A stretch of DNA of 16,052 bases from Pseudomonadota bacterium (GCA_023387715.1 JAEWHQ010000204.1:1-16052); one strand, 5' to 3'. Counted from the first letter of the stretch, positions 1-9,388 are shown. Numbers and translations are program-made. Notes: a model not told the origin generated them from the sequence alone.

Positions 1-556
1 GCACTGGAATGATAGCGAGCATGATAATGCAGAAGCCGACGCCAAACGGCATCATACCGGCACTGCCAATTTTTGAGAACAGTAAAGGCCCTAATGCAAA
101 GCCCATTGCGAAAGAGGTGGCATAAAGACCAAGCACAAAGCCCCGCTTTTGCGGCGGTGCGGAGGCGTTGATCCAATATTCGGACAGGACAAACAGGACG
201 GTGAGCGCAAAGTGCAAAATGACACGTAGCACAAACCACATCCAGATATCCTGGAAGAAATGGAAGCCGATAAAAGCTGCGCCACCAATCAGCAACATGA
301 TAAAAATGGTGCGCACCACCCCAAGCCTTGAGGCAATGGGGGAAGCAAGCGGTGCTGCGGCAATAGAGGCAAGGCCTGCAAAAGCCGTATTGGCACCAAT
401 GACAGTGGAGGAATAGCCACGGCTTTCCAGGAGTACGCTTAATAACGGAATCCCTAAGCCGATGGCAGCGCCAACAGCACTGATTGTTGCTATGGCAGCG
501 CCCAGCGAGCGCCAGTTGAAAATTACAGCTTCATCAGAGGATGGCAGATTTGTCAT
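1..556 (-). CDS. MFS transporter, N-terminal part (cut by left edge)
   Basis: The reading frame is open from an ATG at 556 to the left edge of the window, about 185 residues, so the C-terminal half is missing. It is strongly hydrophobic, with about five to six membrane segments visible. It carries small-residue-rich helices typical of the major facilitator superfamily: LGIPLLSVLLESRGYSS after the first helix, a basic loop (SPIASRLGVVRT) after the second, and a fourth/fifth helix pair around LGLYATSFAMGFALGPLL. The substrate cannot be read from this half; sugar, drug or metabolite efflux are all possible. Only 3 bases separate its start from the Nudix stop, so the two are probably co-transcribed and translationally coupled. 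The family call is firm, the substrate unknown. Confidence 0.85.
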   Translation of the reverse strand, partial: MTNLPSSDEAVIFNWRSLGAAIATISAVGAAIGLGIPLLSVLLESRGYSSTVIGANTAFAGLASIAAAPLASPIASRLGVVRTIFIMLLIGGAAFIGFHFFQDIWMWFVLRVILHFALTVLFVLSEYWINASAPPQKRGFVLGLYATSFAMGFALGPLLFSKIGSAGMMPFGVGFCIIMLAIIPV

Positions 557-559
557 TAA

Positions 560-1336
560 TCAGATTACTTCACGCAGATAGCGACCATAACGGGGGCTAT
601 ATTGCACTACCGGAATGGAGGCGGGCAATGATGACCTGTTATCGTCTAACAGTACTTGGGCATGTTTTAAAATAGATTCGGTAATTTCGAGAATATCAAG
701 TTCAAGCGCCTGATTGAACGTAATCCAGCTCAAATCTTCCAGTTCACCACTGGGTTTCAACTGCTGAATGTGCAAATCCGGCAATGTGTCGCGAAAAGCC
801 ATGAAAAAACGGGTGTCAAAACGGCGCACATGATGCGGCGGTGTAATGGCACGTGCAAAATAACGCAGTTTTGAAAGATGGGGCAGGTCACCGGATTTTA
901 AAAACTCACCCCAATCGGGATGATTGTGATCCGACACATTGGAAACATCAATACGCGCCGGAGTGGAAAGACGCAAACCGGTTTCTTCAAAGGTTTCACG
1001 AATCGCACATAAGCCTAAAGCTCGCGCACGGCGCACAGACGGGCGCGAGCCCATTGTTGCCAGTAGCTTGTTTTGATCTGTTTCTAAAAGTTCGGATGCG
1101 GCCGCTATGGAGCCGTCTTGCAGGTCGGTACGGCCACCGGGAAACACATATTTACCCGGCATGAAGGCGAGCTTGGCATTGCGCCGCCCCATTAAAACGC
1201 GGGGCTGTGACTGCGAGCGGTCGATCAATAAAAGGGAAGCAGCGTCTTTAGGGCGTTTTCTTAGGCCAGGCTTATCTGACACAGGTTTTTGCGGAAATGA
1301 TTCTGCATAGCGCGGATTGTGATGAGACGCCGACAT
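560..1336 (-). CDS. Nudix hydrolase with an insertion in the Nudix box (NUDT19-like)
   Basis: This is a 258-residue Nudix-fold hydrolase. Nudix enzymes cleave a nucleoside diphosphate linked to another moiety, using Mg or Mn. The N-terminal half of the motif is seen as FPGGR (residues 65-69) and the C-terminal half as RETFEETGL (113-121), which holds the catalytic glutamates. In an ordinary Nudix box these halves are about 14 residues apart; here they are about 45 apart, so roughly 31 residues are inserted. A large insertion in the box is a known feature of NUDT19-type CoA diphosphatases, so a CoA or acyl-CoA pyrophosphatase is a reasonable guess but not shown. AAGGG lies about 10 bases before the ATG. 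It appears to lead a two-gene unit with the MFS gene, downstream of a hairpin terminator. Confidence 0.85.
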   Translation of the reverse strand: MSASHHNPRYAESFPQKPVSDKPGLRKRPKDAASLLLIDRSQSQPRVLMGRRNAKLAFMPGKYVFPGGRTDLQDGSIAAASELLETDQNKLLATMGSRPSVRRARALGLCAIRETFEETGLRLSTPARIDVSNVSDHNHPDWGEFLKSGDLPHLSKLRYFARAITPPHHVRRFDTRFFMAFRDTLPDLHIQQLKPSGELEDLSWITFNQALELDILEITESILKHAQVLLDDNRSSLPASIPVVQYSPRYGRYLREVI

Positions 1337-1443
1337 GAAATAACTGCCCTTTTAAACCACCCGTAAGCCGGAACGCCGATGCTGCTTTGATGATCTGAGC
1401 ATTTATCGCAACGGTTTCAAACAGATTTTACGTGCTTTCAAGA

Positions 1444-1483
1444 AAACGGCCGACTTGAATGACAATGATTAAGCCGGCCGTTT
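1444..1483 (-). terminator. Hairpin terminator after the topA-rnr-DUF983 unit
   Basis: Two 13-base arms (1444-1456 and 1471-1483) pair along their whole length in minus-strand RNA, with one G-U wobble and a 14-base loop, and run into UUUUCUUG. On the plus strand the same position is an A/C mismatch, so the hairpin fits minus-strand transcription better, although T-rich sequence follows on that side too. It lies just after the DUF983 stop and before the Nudix gene. Confidence 0.65.
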
Positions 1484-1510
1484 GTTATTTTTGACAAGAG
1501 GAGAGGCGCT

Positions 1511-1960
1511 TTACGCGTCGCCTTTTTCTTCACCGCCGAAGCCGTGCATATAATTTGCCCATTGCAACCCGATGATGGAACCTTTGATTGGTTGCAGCAT
1601 CGCGAGCGACAATAAAACAGTCAGCGGAGACCAAACGGCCAGATGCACCAGCAGCGGCAATGTGGTGGATGCTTCCATGATCATCGCACCGGCAATGACA
1701 ATATGGCCGACGATCACAACGGTTAGGTAGGCTGGCAGATCGTCAGCGCGCTGGGCACGATAATCTTCGCCGCAAACTGCACATGCATCGACGGATTTCA
1801 GATATTTACGGAAGAGCTTGCCTTCGCCGCAATGGGGGCAGCGGCAAAGCATTCCACGCCACATGGCTTGTCCGAGCGAACGGGCAGGGCGTTGTGTATG
1901 TTCGTGATCACCGCCGAAAACCTGCGGTGTTTCAACTGTTTTTACCTGTAACGCGCTCAT
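1511..1960 (-). CDS. DUF983 family zinc-ribbon membrane protein
   Basis: This 149-residue protein matches the DUF983 pattern of alphaproteobacteria. A short basic N-terminus is followed by a zinc-ribbon-like pair of CxxC motifs (CPHC and CAVC, about residues 41-65). After the conserved stretch YRAQRADDLPAYLTVVIVGH come two membrane helices, and then a cytoplasmic tail with QWANYMHGFGGEE. The cysteines probably bind zinc. The biochemical role of the family is not established as far as I know. Its ATG overlaps the rnr stop by 4 bases (ATGA), so it is translated with rnr and is the last gene of the topA-rnr unit, followed by a terminator hairpin. Confidence 0.88.
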   Translation of the reverse strand: MSALQVKTVETPQVFGGDHEHTQRPARSLGQAMWRGMLCRCPHCGEGKLFRKYLKSVDACAVCGEDYRAQRADDLPAYLTVVIVGHIVIAGAMIMEASTTLPLLVHLAVWSPLTVLLSLAMLQPIKGSIIGLQWANYMHGFGGEEKGDA

Positions 1961-4335
1961 CGGCGACCTCTTTTTCGGCTGCCTGGAAAAGCGGCTGAGG
2001 GACCGGATTTTCCACGGCTCATGCGACCTGACCGTTTCGACTTGTGAAAAGACTTCGTTGTCGATGGCAGCGGACGCGGTTCAGAAACCATTTCAAAACG
2101 AAGTGCACCGGCAACCGGCAACGCTTCAATAAGCTTCACATCCACAATATCGCCGAGCCGGTACCCTTTACCGCTGCGCTCACCCGCTACAGAATGATTA
2201 GCCTCGTCATATAAATAGTATTCATAACCTAAAGTTGAAATGGGAATAAAGCCATCTGCACCATATGTCGCAAGTGCTACAAACAATCCGGCTTTCGTGA
2301 CGCCTGAAACGCGCCCCTGGAATGTATCACCGATCTGGCCTGCCAGATGGTGCGCAATCAGGCGATCCACCGTTTCACGTTCTGCCAGCATAGCGCGGCG
2401 TTCCATTTGCGAAATCTCGGCAGCAATCTCAGCAAGATTGGCTTCTTCATCACGGGTAATACCACCGGCACCCAAATGCAGCGAGCCGATAAGGGCACGA
2501 TGCACTATGAGATCAGCATAACGGCGGATTGGCGAGGTGAAATGCGCATATTTGTGCAAATTCAAGCCAAAATGGCCGATATTTTCAGGGCTGTATTCCG
2601 CCTGACTTTGCGAGCGCAACACCACCTGATTAACCAGCTCTTCGTGATCTGTATCTTTGACCTGAGACAGAATGCCGTTAAACTGGGCGGGTCTGAGCTC
2701 AGCACCGCGTGCAAGGCTGATATTGAGGCTGCGCAAAAACTCACGCAAACCTTCCTGCTTCGCCATGGACGGAGAATCATGGATGCGGAAAATCAAAGGC
2801 TGTTTTTTCTGCTCTAAGGTCTCGGCAGCAGAGACATTCGCCTGAATCATGCATTCTTCGATGAGCTTATGCGCATCAAGACGCTCAGGAATGATCACCT
2901 TGTCAACTTTGCCCTCAGGGGTGAGGAGGATTTTCTTTTCCGGCAGGTCAAGTTCAAGTGGCTGGCGATTATCGCGGCCGCGCTTCATGACAAAATAGGC
3001 TTCCCACAGAGGTTTCAGCACGCTTTCCATGATCGGTGCTGTCACATCATCGGGTGCGCCATCAATGGCAGCCTGTGCTTGCCCATAGGCAAGATGTGCA
3101 GCCGAGCGCATCATCACGCGGTGGAATGTATGGGATTTTTTGCGACCCTCAGCAGTGAAAATCATCCGTGCCGCAAGTGCCGGACGGTCTTCGCCTTCAC
3201 GTAAAGAGCAAAGATTATTGGAAATACGTTCCGGCAACATCGGCACAACACGGTCGGGGAAATAGACCGAGTTACCACGGCGCAGAGCTTCTCTGTCCAT
3301 TGGTGAGCCGGATGTCACATAGGCTGCCACATCGGCAATGGCGACATAAACAATATAACCGCCAAGATTATTCGGGTCTTCATCGCGCTCAGCATAGACC
3401 GCATCATCATGATCCTTGGCATCTGCCGGATCAATGGTGACAAGCGGGATGTTGCGCCAGTCTTCGCGTTTGCCAAGTTCCAGCGGTTTGCATTTTTCAG
3501 CTTGCTCCAGCACTTCTTCAGGGAATACGTGCGGAATATCATGCGCATGGATGGCAATCATCGAAAGCGCTTTTTCGCTGTCGAGCGCACCAACCACCTG
3601 CGAGACCTTACCACGCGATGGGCCGAAACGCTTGGAACGGGTGACTTCGACCTCAACCAGATCACCAGCTTTTGCTTCACCGATCTGATCTTTATCAATA
3701 AGCACTTCCGGTTGTTTTCTATCAACCGGCTCAAGACGCCAATCCCCTTTTTCTGTCTGGCGCAAAACGCCAAGCACAGAATTTTCATGACGTTCTAAGC
3801 GTTTAATCAAACGCGCTGTAAAGCGAGGGCCGGAATTATCCGAATTGCGGAAAATTTTTGCCATGATCCGGTCGCCAATGCCAACCGCAGGGCCTTTATC
3901 TTCACGGCTACGGCGAATGAGAACAAGCGGTGCTTTATTCTCCTCATCTGCTGGCCAATCAGCAGGACGCGCCATCAGGCCACCATCGCTGTCACGGCCT
4001 GTGATGTCGAGCACGGCAATGGACGGCATGGAGCCTGGACGTGACAATTTCTTGGAGCGCTTTTCCAATTCACCTTCATCGGTGAGGTCACGCAGAATGT
4101 CTTTCAAATGGATACGCGCATTGCCTTTAAGATTAAAAGCTTTGGCAATGTCGCGTTTGCCGGCGCGATCAGGATTTTCTTCAATGAATTTGAGAATATC
4201 TTCACGCGTCGGCAAATAAGCAAGGCTTGTATCTGCCCGATCAGACTCATTAGAGCCTGATTTGGCTTTCGAGGCACGCCGTTCTGTACGCATAGATTTG
4301 CCCTTTTCGGGACTGGTGTGGGAGCGACGTGCCAA
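1957..4335 (-). CDS. rnr: Ribonuclease R (3'-5' exoribonuclease)
   Basis: This is a processive hydrolytic 3'-5' exoribonuclease of the RNB/RNase II family, which degrades structured RNA and works in rRNA and tRNA quality control in the cytosol. The order of parts is: winged-helix-like N-terminus (about 40-95), cold-shock RNA-binding region, RNB catalytic domain, S1 domain near the C-terminus, and a Lys/Arg/Ser-rich tail. The catalytic acidic cluster reads IDPADAKDHDDA, with D302, D308, D310 and D311 in place of the four E. coli aspartates. The length (792) is usual. The start is ambiguous: TTG at 4335 has GAGG 8 bases upstream and lies 3 bases after the topA stop, while ATG at 4293 has AAGGG 7 bases upstream and gives 778 residues. 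The stop overlaps the DUF983 start. Confidence 0.95.
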   Translation of the reverse strand: MARRSHTSPEKGKSMRTERRASKAKSGSNESDRADTSLAYLPTREDILKFIEENPDRAGKRDIAKAFNLKGNARIHLKDILRDLTDEGELEKRSKKLSRPGSMPSIAVLDITGRDSDGGLMARPADWPADEENKAPLVLIRRSREDKGPAVGIGDRIMAKIFRNSDNSGPRFTARLIKRLERHENSVLGVLRQTEKGDWRLEPVDRKQPEVLIDKDQIGEAKAGDLVEVEVTRSKRFGPSRGKVSQVVGALDSEKALSMIAIHAHDIPHVFPEEVLEQAEKCKPLELGKREDWRNIPLVTIDPADAKDHDDAVYAERDEDPNNLGGYIVYVAIADVAAYVTSGSPMDREALRRGNSVYFPDRVVPMLPERISNNLCSLREGEDRPALAARMIFTAEGRKKSHTFHRVMMRSAAHLAYGQAQAAIDGAPDDVTAPIMESVLKPLWEAYFVMKRGRDNRQPLELDLPEKKILLTPEGKVDKVIIPERLDAHKLIEECMIQANVSAAETLEQKKQPLIFRIHDSPSMAKQEGLREFLRSLNISLARGAELRPAQFNGILSQVKDTDHEELVNQVVLRSQSQAEYSPENIGHFGLNLHKYAHFTSPIRRYADLIVHRALIGSLHLGAGGITRDEEANLAEIAAEISQMERRAMLAERETVDRLIAHHLAGQIGDTFQGRVSGVTKAGLFVALATYGADGFIPISTLGYEYYLYDEANHSVAGERSGKGYRLGDIVDVKLIEALPVAGALRFEMVSEPRPLPSTTKSFHKSKRSGRMSRGKSGPSAAFPGSRKRGRR

Positions 4336-4338
4336 TTT

Positions 4339-7026
4339 TTATTCCTCTTCAGCCGTTGCGGCTTTCTTTTTCGTCGTCGTTTTAGCCGCTGCCTTTGGCT
4401 TGGCAGCAGCTTTCGCCTTGGCCGGAGCTTTAGGCTTTGCTTCTGCTTTAGCCTTAGCTGGTGCTTTTTCTTTTGCAGCTGCTTTTTTAGCCGGAGCCTT
4501 CTTAGCTTTTGACTTGGATGAGCCAGCCTTGTCGGTAATCAGTTGCAAGGCTTCTTCTAAAGTCACGGTTGCCGGATCTTTGCCCTTTGGCAATGTGGCA
4601 TTGATCTTGCCCCAATTGACATATGGGCCATAGCGTCCGTCACGCACAGTGATGGAGCCGCCATCCGGATGGTCGCCAAGTGTTGCCAAAGCCGCTGGTG
4701 TTGAGCGCGTGCGTCCGCCACCTTTGGAAGCTTTGTCGGCAAGAACGGAAACAGCGCGATTGATGCCGATGGTGAAAACTTCATCGACATTTTCAACATT
4801 GGCATAGGTGCCGTCATGCATCACATAAGGACCATAACGACCAATACCGGCTGAAATCATTTTTCCTGTTTCAGGATGCAGGCCGACATCGCGCGGCAAG
4901 GCAAGCAGTGCCAGCGCTTTTTCAAAATCAACCGTGTCCAGCGTCCAGCCTTTTGGCAGGCTGGCACGTTTGGCTTCTTTACCTTCGCCACGCTGCAAAT
5001 AAGGGCCGAAACGACCTGTGCGCGCGGTGATGTCTTCCTGTGTTTCCGGATCCTGACCAAGCACTTTTGGTTCATTGGAACCATTAGCGCCATCAGCACC
5101 TTCTTCACCGCTGAACTGGCGGGTGAATTTACATTCCGGGTAGTTGGAGCAACCAACAAAAGCGCCATATTTGCCAAGCTTCAGCGACAGCTGGCCAACG
5201 CCGCAGGTCGGGCAGCTGCGCGGATCACTGCCATCGCCCCGATCAGGGAATGCCATTGGTGCCAAAGCTTCGTTAAGCGCATCCAGCACATTGGTGACGC
5301 GCAGTTCTTTGGTGCCGTCGATAGTGCCGGAGAAATCTGTCCAGAATTCACGCAGCACGTCTTTCCAAAGCAGTTTGCCATCGGAAATCAGATCGAGCTT
5401 TTCTTCCAGATCAGCGGTGAAATCATATTCCACATAGCGCTTGAAGAAGTTTTCCAGGAAGGCAGTGACCAGACGGCCTTTGGCTTCCGGAATAAGCTTA
5501 CGTTTTTCAATCGTAATATATTCACGGTCACGCAAGGTTGCGAGGGTGGCTGCATAGGTGGAAGGGCGGCCGATGCCAAGCTCTTCCATCTTCTTGATGA
5601 GTGATGCTTCCGAATAACGCGGAGGCGGCTCAGTGGAGTGCTGGGTTGCATCAATGGTTTGACGCACCAGTTTTTCACCAGCAATAATTTCCGGCAGACG
5701 TGCGCTGTCCTCGTCTTCATCCTCTTCTTCGCGGTGATCCATATAGGCCGCCAGGAAGCCGTCAAAGCGTGTGACAGAGCCGGTTGCGCGCAGCATAGCA
5801 GCGCGGGAGCCGTTGGTGGCTTCAATATCAACGGTTGTGCGTTCAATATCAGCCGACTGCATCTGGGAGGCAATCGCACGTTTCCAGATCAGCTCATAAA
5901 GACGTGCCTGATCATCATCGAGATAACGGCGCATTTCTTTTGGATGGCGTGAGAAATCCGTCGGGCGGATTGCTTCGTGCGCTTCCTGAGCATTTTTGGC
6001 TTTTGTCGAATAATAGCGTGGCTTCTCCGGTACATATTTGTCGGAGAAGGTTTTGCCGATAGCAGAACGTGCAGCCTGAATTGCTTCCGGCGCCATTTGC
6101 ACACCATCGGTACGCATATAGGTGATAAGACCGGTGGTTTCGCCGCCGATATCAATACCTTCATAAAGGCGCTGTGCTACCTGCATGGTGCGTGATGCGC
6201 TAAAACCAAGCTGGCCTGATGCGGCCTGTTGCAGCGTTGAGGTGGTGAAAGGAGGTCCCGGATTGCGCTTTGTCGGCTTTGCTTCAACAGTTGCCGCTTT
6301 AAACTCGGCGCCTTCCAGCATGGTGCGGATAGCGGTTGCCTGCTCTTCATTTTTAATGTCGAGCTTGCCCAGTCGCTTACCGTCCAGCGCGGTGAGGCGG
6401 GCAGTAAAATCATCGCTGCGCGGTGTTTGCAGCTTGCCGGCAATGCTCCAATATTCTTCACGAACGAAACGCTCGATTTCGTTTTCGCGGTCGCTGACGA
6501 GGCGCAGTGCAACAGATTGCACACGGCCTGCCGAGCGGGCACCGGGCAGCTTGCGCCACAAAACCGGCGACAGATTGAAGCCAAAGAGATAATCGAGTGC
6601 GCGGCGTGCCAGATAGGCATCCACCAGCGGCATGTCGATATCACGCGGATCAGCCATTGCATCCAGCACGGCCTTTTTGGTGATCGCGTTGAAAACAACG
6701 CGCTTGACCGGCTTGGAGCCAATAGCTTTTTTCTTATTTAAAACTTCCAGCACATGCCATGAAATGGCTTCCCCTTCGCGATCAGGGTCAGTTGCCAGAA
6801 TGAGGCTGTCACTGTCTTTCAGTGCTTTGACAATATCAGCAAGCCGTTTGGAAGACTGACTGTCAACTTCCCACGACATTTCAAAATCTTCATCAGGGCG
6901 GACAGAGCCGTCTTTGGCAGGCAAATCGCGCACATGACCAAAGGATGCCAGAACTGTATAGTCTGACCCCAGATATTTATTGATAGTTTTAGCCTTGGCA
7001 GGCGATTCGACAACGACGACGTTCAT
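4339..7026 (-). CDS. topA: DNA topoisomerase I (type IA)
   Basis: TopA relaxes negative supercoils by a transient 5'-phosphotyrosine link. The TOPRIM domain is at the N-terminus (VVVVESPAKAKTINKYLG with E7; the metal-binding D80-x-D82-x-E84 in ATDPDREGE). The active-site tyrosine is Y303 in GLITYMRTDG. After the core comes one four-cysteine zinc finger (CPTC...CSNYPEC). Then there are several GRFGPY/GRYGPY repeats of the kind alphaproteobacterial TopA carries in place of some zinc fingers. The last 60 or so residues are almost only Lys, Ala and Pro and resemble a histone H1 tail, which would bind DNA or the transcription machinery. AGG stands 8 bases before the ATG. It is first in the topA-rnr-DUF983 unit. 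Confidence 0.97.
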   Translation of the reverse strand: MNVVVVESPAKAKTINKYLGSDYTVLASFGHVRDLPAKDGSVRPDEDFEMSWEVDSQSSKRLADIVKALKDSDSLILATDPDREGEAISWHVLEVLNKKKAIGSKPVKRVVFNAITKKAVLDAMADPRDIDMPLVDAYLARRALDYLFGFNLSPVLWRKLPGARSAGRVQSVALRLVSDRENEIERFVREEYWSIAGKLQTPRSDDFTARLTALDGKRLGKLDIKNEEQATAIRTMLEGAEFKAATVEAKPTKRNPGPPFTTSTLQQAASGQLGFSASRTMQVAQRLYEGIDIGGETTGLITYMRTDGVQMAPEAIQAARSAIGKTFSDKYVPEKPRYYSTKAKNAQEAHEAIRPTDFSRHPKEMRRYLDDDQARLYELIWKRAIASQMQSADIERTTVDIEATNGSRAAMLRATGSVTRFDGFLAAYMDHREEEDEDEDSARLPEIIAGEKLVRQTIDATQHSTEPPPRYSEASLIKKMEELGIGRPSTYAATLATLRDREYITIEKRKLIPEAKGRLVTAFLENFFKRYVEYDFTADLEEKLDLISDGKLLWKDVLREFWTDFSGTIDGTKELRVTNVLDALNEALAPMAFPDRGDGSDPRSCPTCGVGQLSLKLGKYGAFVGCSNYPECKFTRQFSGEEGADGANGSNEPKVLGQDPETQEDITARTGRFGPYLQRGEGKEAKRASLPKGWTLDTVDFEKALALLALPRDVGLHPETGKMISAGIGRYGPYVMHDGTYANVENVDEVFTIGINRAVSVLADKASKGGGRTRSTPAALATLGDHPDGGSITVRDGRYGPYVNWGKINATLPKGKDPATVTLEEALQLITDKAGSSKSKAKKAPAKKAAAKEKAPAKAKAEAKPKAPAKAKAAAKPKAAAKTTTKKKAATAEEE

Positions 7027-7290
7027 TACAACAGCCTAAATTCCTGGTCCCCACAGTGTTTTTATGCACATGCCCGAATGGCGAGGGTTTCCCATCACAT
7101 GAACAGCGCAGACCATTTGGTCAAGAGTGCGCCATGATTTTTATTCAAATTACAACCATTGGTTTTATGTGTTGATAAGTACTAGTAACAAGAGTATCCG
7201 GATTAAAGCTTAAAAGAAAATGCGATATTATGTGCCATGCTTAAAATTATTTCAGACAGACAATTTTAAAATGACGGAGCGGGGGAGATA
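7027..7290. promoter_or_regulatory. Divergent intergenic region between topA and a small gene
   Basis: These 264 AT-rich bases separate two divergent genes and must hold both promoters. For the plus strand, TTGATA (7172-7177) and a weak TATCCG (7195-7200) are spaced by 17 bases. For topA, a TTGACC (reverse of 7119-7124) is a possible -35 with no convincing -10. GACCATTTGGTC (7111-7122) is a short dyad with 5-base arms. No ORF or RNA gene is evident. The region call is safe; the individual boxes are weak. Confidence 0.35.
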
Positions 7291-7485
7291 ATGGGCGATG
7301 TACGATTTAACAAAATTGATATTCTGCAATATATTGAAGATATGCTGCGCAATATGCGGGTAATGGCAAAAAGTACCGATAGTCAGGTGTTAGTTTATTT
7401 GCTGGAAATGGCCGTTCTTGAAAGTCGCGACCAAATAAAGGCGCAAGAACAACAATTGCAAACTATGGGACGAATGGTCAATTAG
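7291..7485 (+). CDS. Small conserved-looking helical protein of unknown function
   Basis: This 64-residue protein begins at an ATG preceded by a purine-rich GGGGGAGATA. It is probably all alpha-helical: an acidic/hydrophobic segment (DILQYIEDMLRNMRVMAK), then a leucine-rich stretch (LVYLLEMAVLESRDQIK), then a Gln-rich end. There is no signal peptide, membrane helix or cysteine. I do not recognise the family. It lies between topA and dprA, running opposite to both, and its stop is 29 bases from the dprA stop. A small cytosolic adaptor or dimeric helical protein would fit, but nothing in the sequence fixes a role. A good ribosome site and amphipathic pattern support a real gene. Confidence 0.7.
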   Translation: MGDVRFNKIDILQYIEDMLRNMRVMAKSTDSQVLVYLLEMAVLESRDQIKAQEQQLQTMGRMVN

Positions 7486-7514
7486 GCATTGAATATCACT
7501 GTTTCAAGCTTAAT

Positions 7515-8732
7515 TCATTCATTGACCGGCACCAAAGCCACATGGCCGTTGGGATAGCGCGTGAGTTGGCGTGCCAGATCAAGCTCCAGCAAAATCAGGA
7601 AAACCTGTGCAGCTTCAATGCCTGTATGGCGAATGATTTCATCCACTGAGACCGGAACAGGGCTTAGCAGACTTGTGATCTGCTCCCTGTCTTTATCTGA
7701 GGCCGGTGGCGTTGGTTTGACCGGCTCAGGTGTTACATGTTTCATTGAGGGTGACTGATAATTTTGCTCTGCTTCCTCAATTGTAAAACTTAGCTGACCA
7801 GTTGGTTGCGAAAACGGCCTGTCTTCATCATGTTTGATGAGCTGCGGGGATAAAGCCTCGATAATGTCATTGGCTTCGGTCACCAGAAGCGCGCCGTTTT
7901 TAATCAGGTCATTAGTGCCGCCTGCACGCGGATCAAGCGGGGAGCCGGGAACCGCAAATACCATGCGTCCCAATTCGCCTGCCATACGCGCCGTGATCAA
8001 TGAACCGGAACGTTTTGCAGCTTCCACAACGAGCAATCCGGATGAAAGAGCTGCGATGATTCGGTTGCGGCGCGGGAAATCTTGCGCGCGCGGCTCCCAG
8101 CCCAGTGGCATTTCACTGACCACTGCGCCGCCATTTTCCGGGATTTCATGGTAGAGGCCAATATTTTGTGGCGGATAAGGGCGGTCTATGCCCCCAGCCA
8201 GCACCGCAACCGTGCCTGTTTTTAAGCTATATTGATGGACGCTGGTATCAATACCGCGCGCCAGACCGGAGATGATGGCAAATCCGGCCTTACCTAATTC
8301 AGCAGCTATTTGTTGTGTAAATCTTGCCCCTGCAATCGAGGCATTGCGTGAACCGACAATGCCGACAGGTGGCTTGGCAAAAACCGATAAATCACCTTTG
8401 ACAGTAATTAAGGGGGGCGGAGCATCACAGTTTTTCAAATAGAGCGGATAATCCGGCTCACCCATGCCAATAAGCCGTGCGCCCAAACGCTCGACGGCTT
8501 CCAGTTCACGGCTGACCTGATCAAGGGAGGCGAGGCGGATGCGGCGGTAAGCGCCGCCGCGTCGGCTGAGTTCTGGAATCATTTCCAGTGCATTGCTGGC
8601 AGAACCGCAGTGTAAAATCAGATCCCTGAATGTGACAGGGCCGATATTCTCACTGCGGATAAGGCGTAACCAATTCAGTCTTTGCTGGTCGGACAGGCGT
8701 ATTCCATGGGATGAAACCGCCTGATCGTTCAT
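7515..8732 (-). CDS. dprA: DNA-processing protein DprA (Smf)
   Basis: DprA binds incoming single-stranded DNA and loads RecA during natural transformation, and is widely conserved even in species not known to be competent. At 405 residues it has a SAM/helix-hairpin-like N-terminus (about 10-75), the extended Rossmann fold with [15 protein letters not shown], the typical [13 protein letters not shown] and [15 protein letters not shown] segments and [20 protein letters not shown], and a C-terminal winged helix (about 345-400; [21 protein letters not shown]). A Pro/Gln-rich linker joins the last two. Its ATG overlaps the plsY stop by 4 bases (ATGA), so it is the last gene of the pyrB-pyrC'-plsY-dprA unit. 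Confidence 0.95.
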   Translation of the reverse strand: MNDQAVSSHGIRLSDQQRLNWLRLIRSENIGPVTFRDLILHCGSASNALEMIPELSRRGGAYRRIRLASLDQVSRELEAVERLGARLIGMGEPDYPLYLKNCDAPPPLITVKGDLSVFAKPPVGIVGSRNASIAGARFTQQIAAELGKAGFAIISGLARGIDTSVHQYSLKTGTVAVLAGGIDRPYPPQNIGLYHEIPENGGAVVSEMPLGWEPRAQDFPRRNRIIAALSSGLLVVEAAKRSGSLITARMAGELGRMVFAVPGSPLDPRAGGTNDLIKNGALLVTEANDIIEALSPQLIKHDEDRPFSQPTGQLSFTIEEAEQNYQSPSMKHVTPEPVKPTPPASDKDREQITSLLSPVPVSVDEIIRHTGIEAAQVFLILLELDLARQLTRYPNGHVALVPVNE

Positions 8733-9355
8733 TTTTTAGCGCCGATCTTGCTTTCACTGCCATCAATCAGTCGGGTGATATTGGCATGATGCTTGATAAA
8801 GATAAGGACGGTTAAGACACCCATCAGCATGGCCGTATAGAAATTGCCCTGCAAATAAAGCGCAATCGGTGCAATGACACAGGCCACCAGTGCGGAAAGA
8901 GATGAATAGCGGGTCAGAACTGCAATCAGCAACCAGACACCGGCAAAGATCAGTCCAACCTGCCAAGCAAGTGCAATCAGCACGCCCAAATAAGTGGCAA
9001 CGCCTTTGCCGCCTTTAAATCCGAGCCAGACCGGAAAAGTGTGACCGATAAAGGCGCCAAGTCCTGCTGCCAAGGCAGCATTAGCGCCAAAATAACTGGT
9101 AATCAGCACTGCCGCTGTGCCTTTCAGCATGTCACAAATTAAGGTAGCTGCGGCGAGCTTTTTATTGCCGGTACGCAGCACATTGGTCGCACCGATATTA
9201 CCGGAACCAATGGAGCGAACATCGCCAAGCCCAGCCATTTTGGTGAGCACAATGCCAAAAGGAACGGAGCCCAGCAAATAGCCCAGGGCAAGAGCTGCAA
9301 TAATTAAAAAAATGTGGGCCTCCCATGAGGTATTCTTATTATGTGCATCGCCCAT
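8729..9355 (-). CDS. plsY: Acyl-phosphate:glycerol-3-phosphate acyltransferase PlsY
   Basis: PlsY transfers the acyl group from acyl-phosphate to glycerol-3-phosphate, the first membrane step of phospholipid synthesis. The signature segments are all present: [10 protein letters not shown], then [17 protein letters not shown] (motif 1), then [18 protein letters not shown] (motif 2, glycine-rich phosphate site), then the [19 protein letters not shown] tail. There are several membrane helices. The N-terminus is unclear: ATG at 9355 (208 residues) and TTG at 9379 both lack a ribosome site, while a strong GGGAGG (9319-9324) sits 5 bases before an ATT codon at 9313 that would give the usual short N-terminus. 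It overlaps dprA by 4 bases, and a hairpin lies between it and pyrC'. Confidence 0.93.
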   Translation of the reverse strand: MGDAHNKNTSWEAHIFLIIAALALGYLLGSVPFGIVLTKMAGLGDVRSIGSGNIGATNVLRTGNKKLAAATLICDMLKGTAAVLITSYFGANAALAAGLGAFIGHTFPVWLGFKGGKGVATYLGVLIALAWQVGLIFAGVWLLIAVLTRYSSLSALVACVIAPIALYLQGNFYTAMLMGVLTVLIFIKHHANITRLIDGSESKIGAKK

Positions 9356-9388
9356 ATTGGTGCGATTGAATCGATGCAAGCAAATTTA

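Noticed and set aside
1352..1466. Plus-strand open frame of about 38 codons between the Nudix and DUF983 genes, considered as a small ribosomal protein such as L33
   Set aside because: No start codon in the frame, no resemblance to L33, and its end overlaps the terminator hairpin.
4318..4633. Plus-strand frames rich in Phe, Ala and Leu opposite the topA 3' end
   Set aside because: They mirror the Lys/Ala codons of the TopA tail and have no independent ribosome site.
4876..5604. 242-codon plus-strand frame opposite topA
   Set aside because: It is antisense to the zinc-finger and repeat region of a clear topA gene and shows no recognisable domain.
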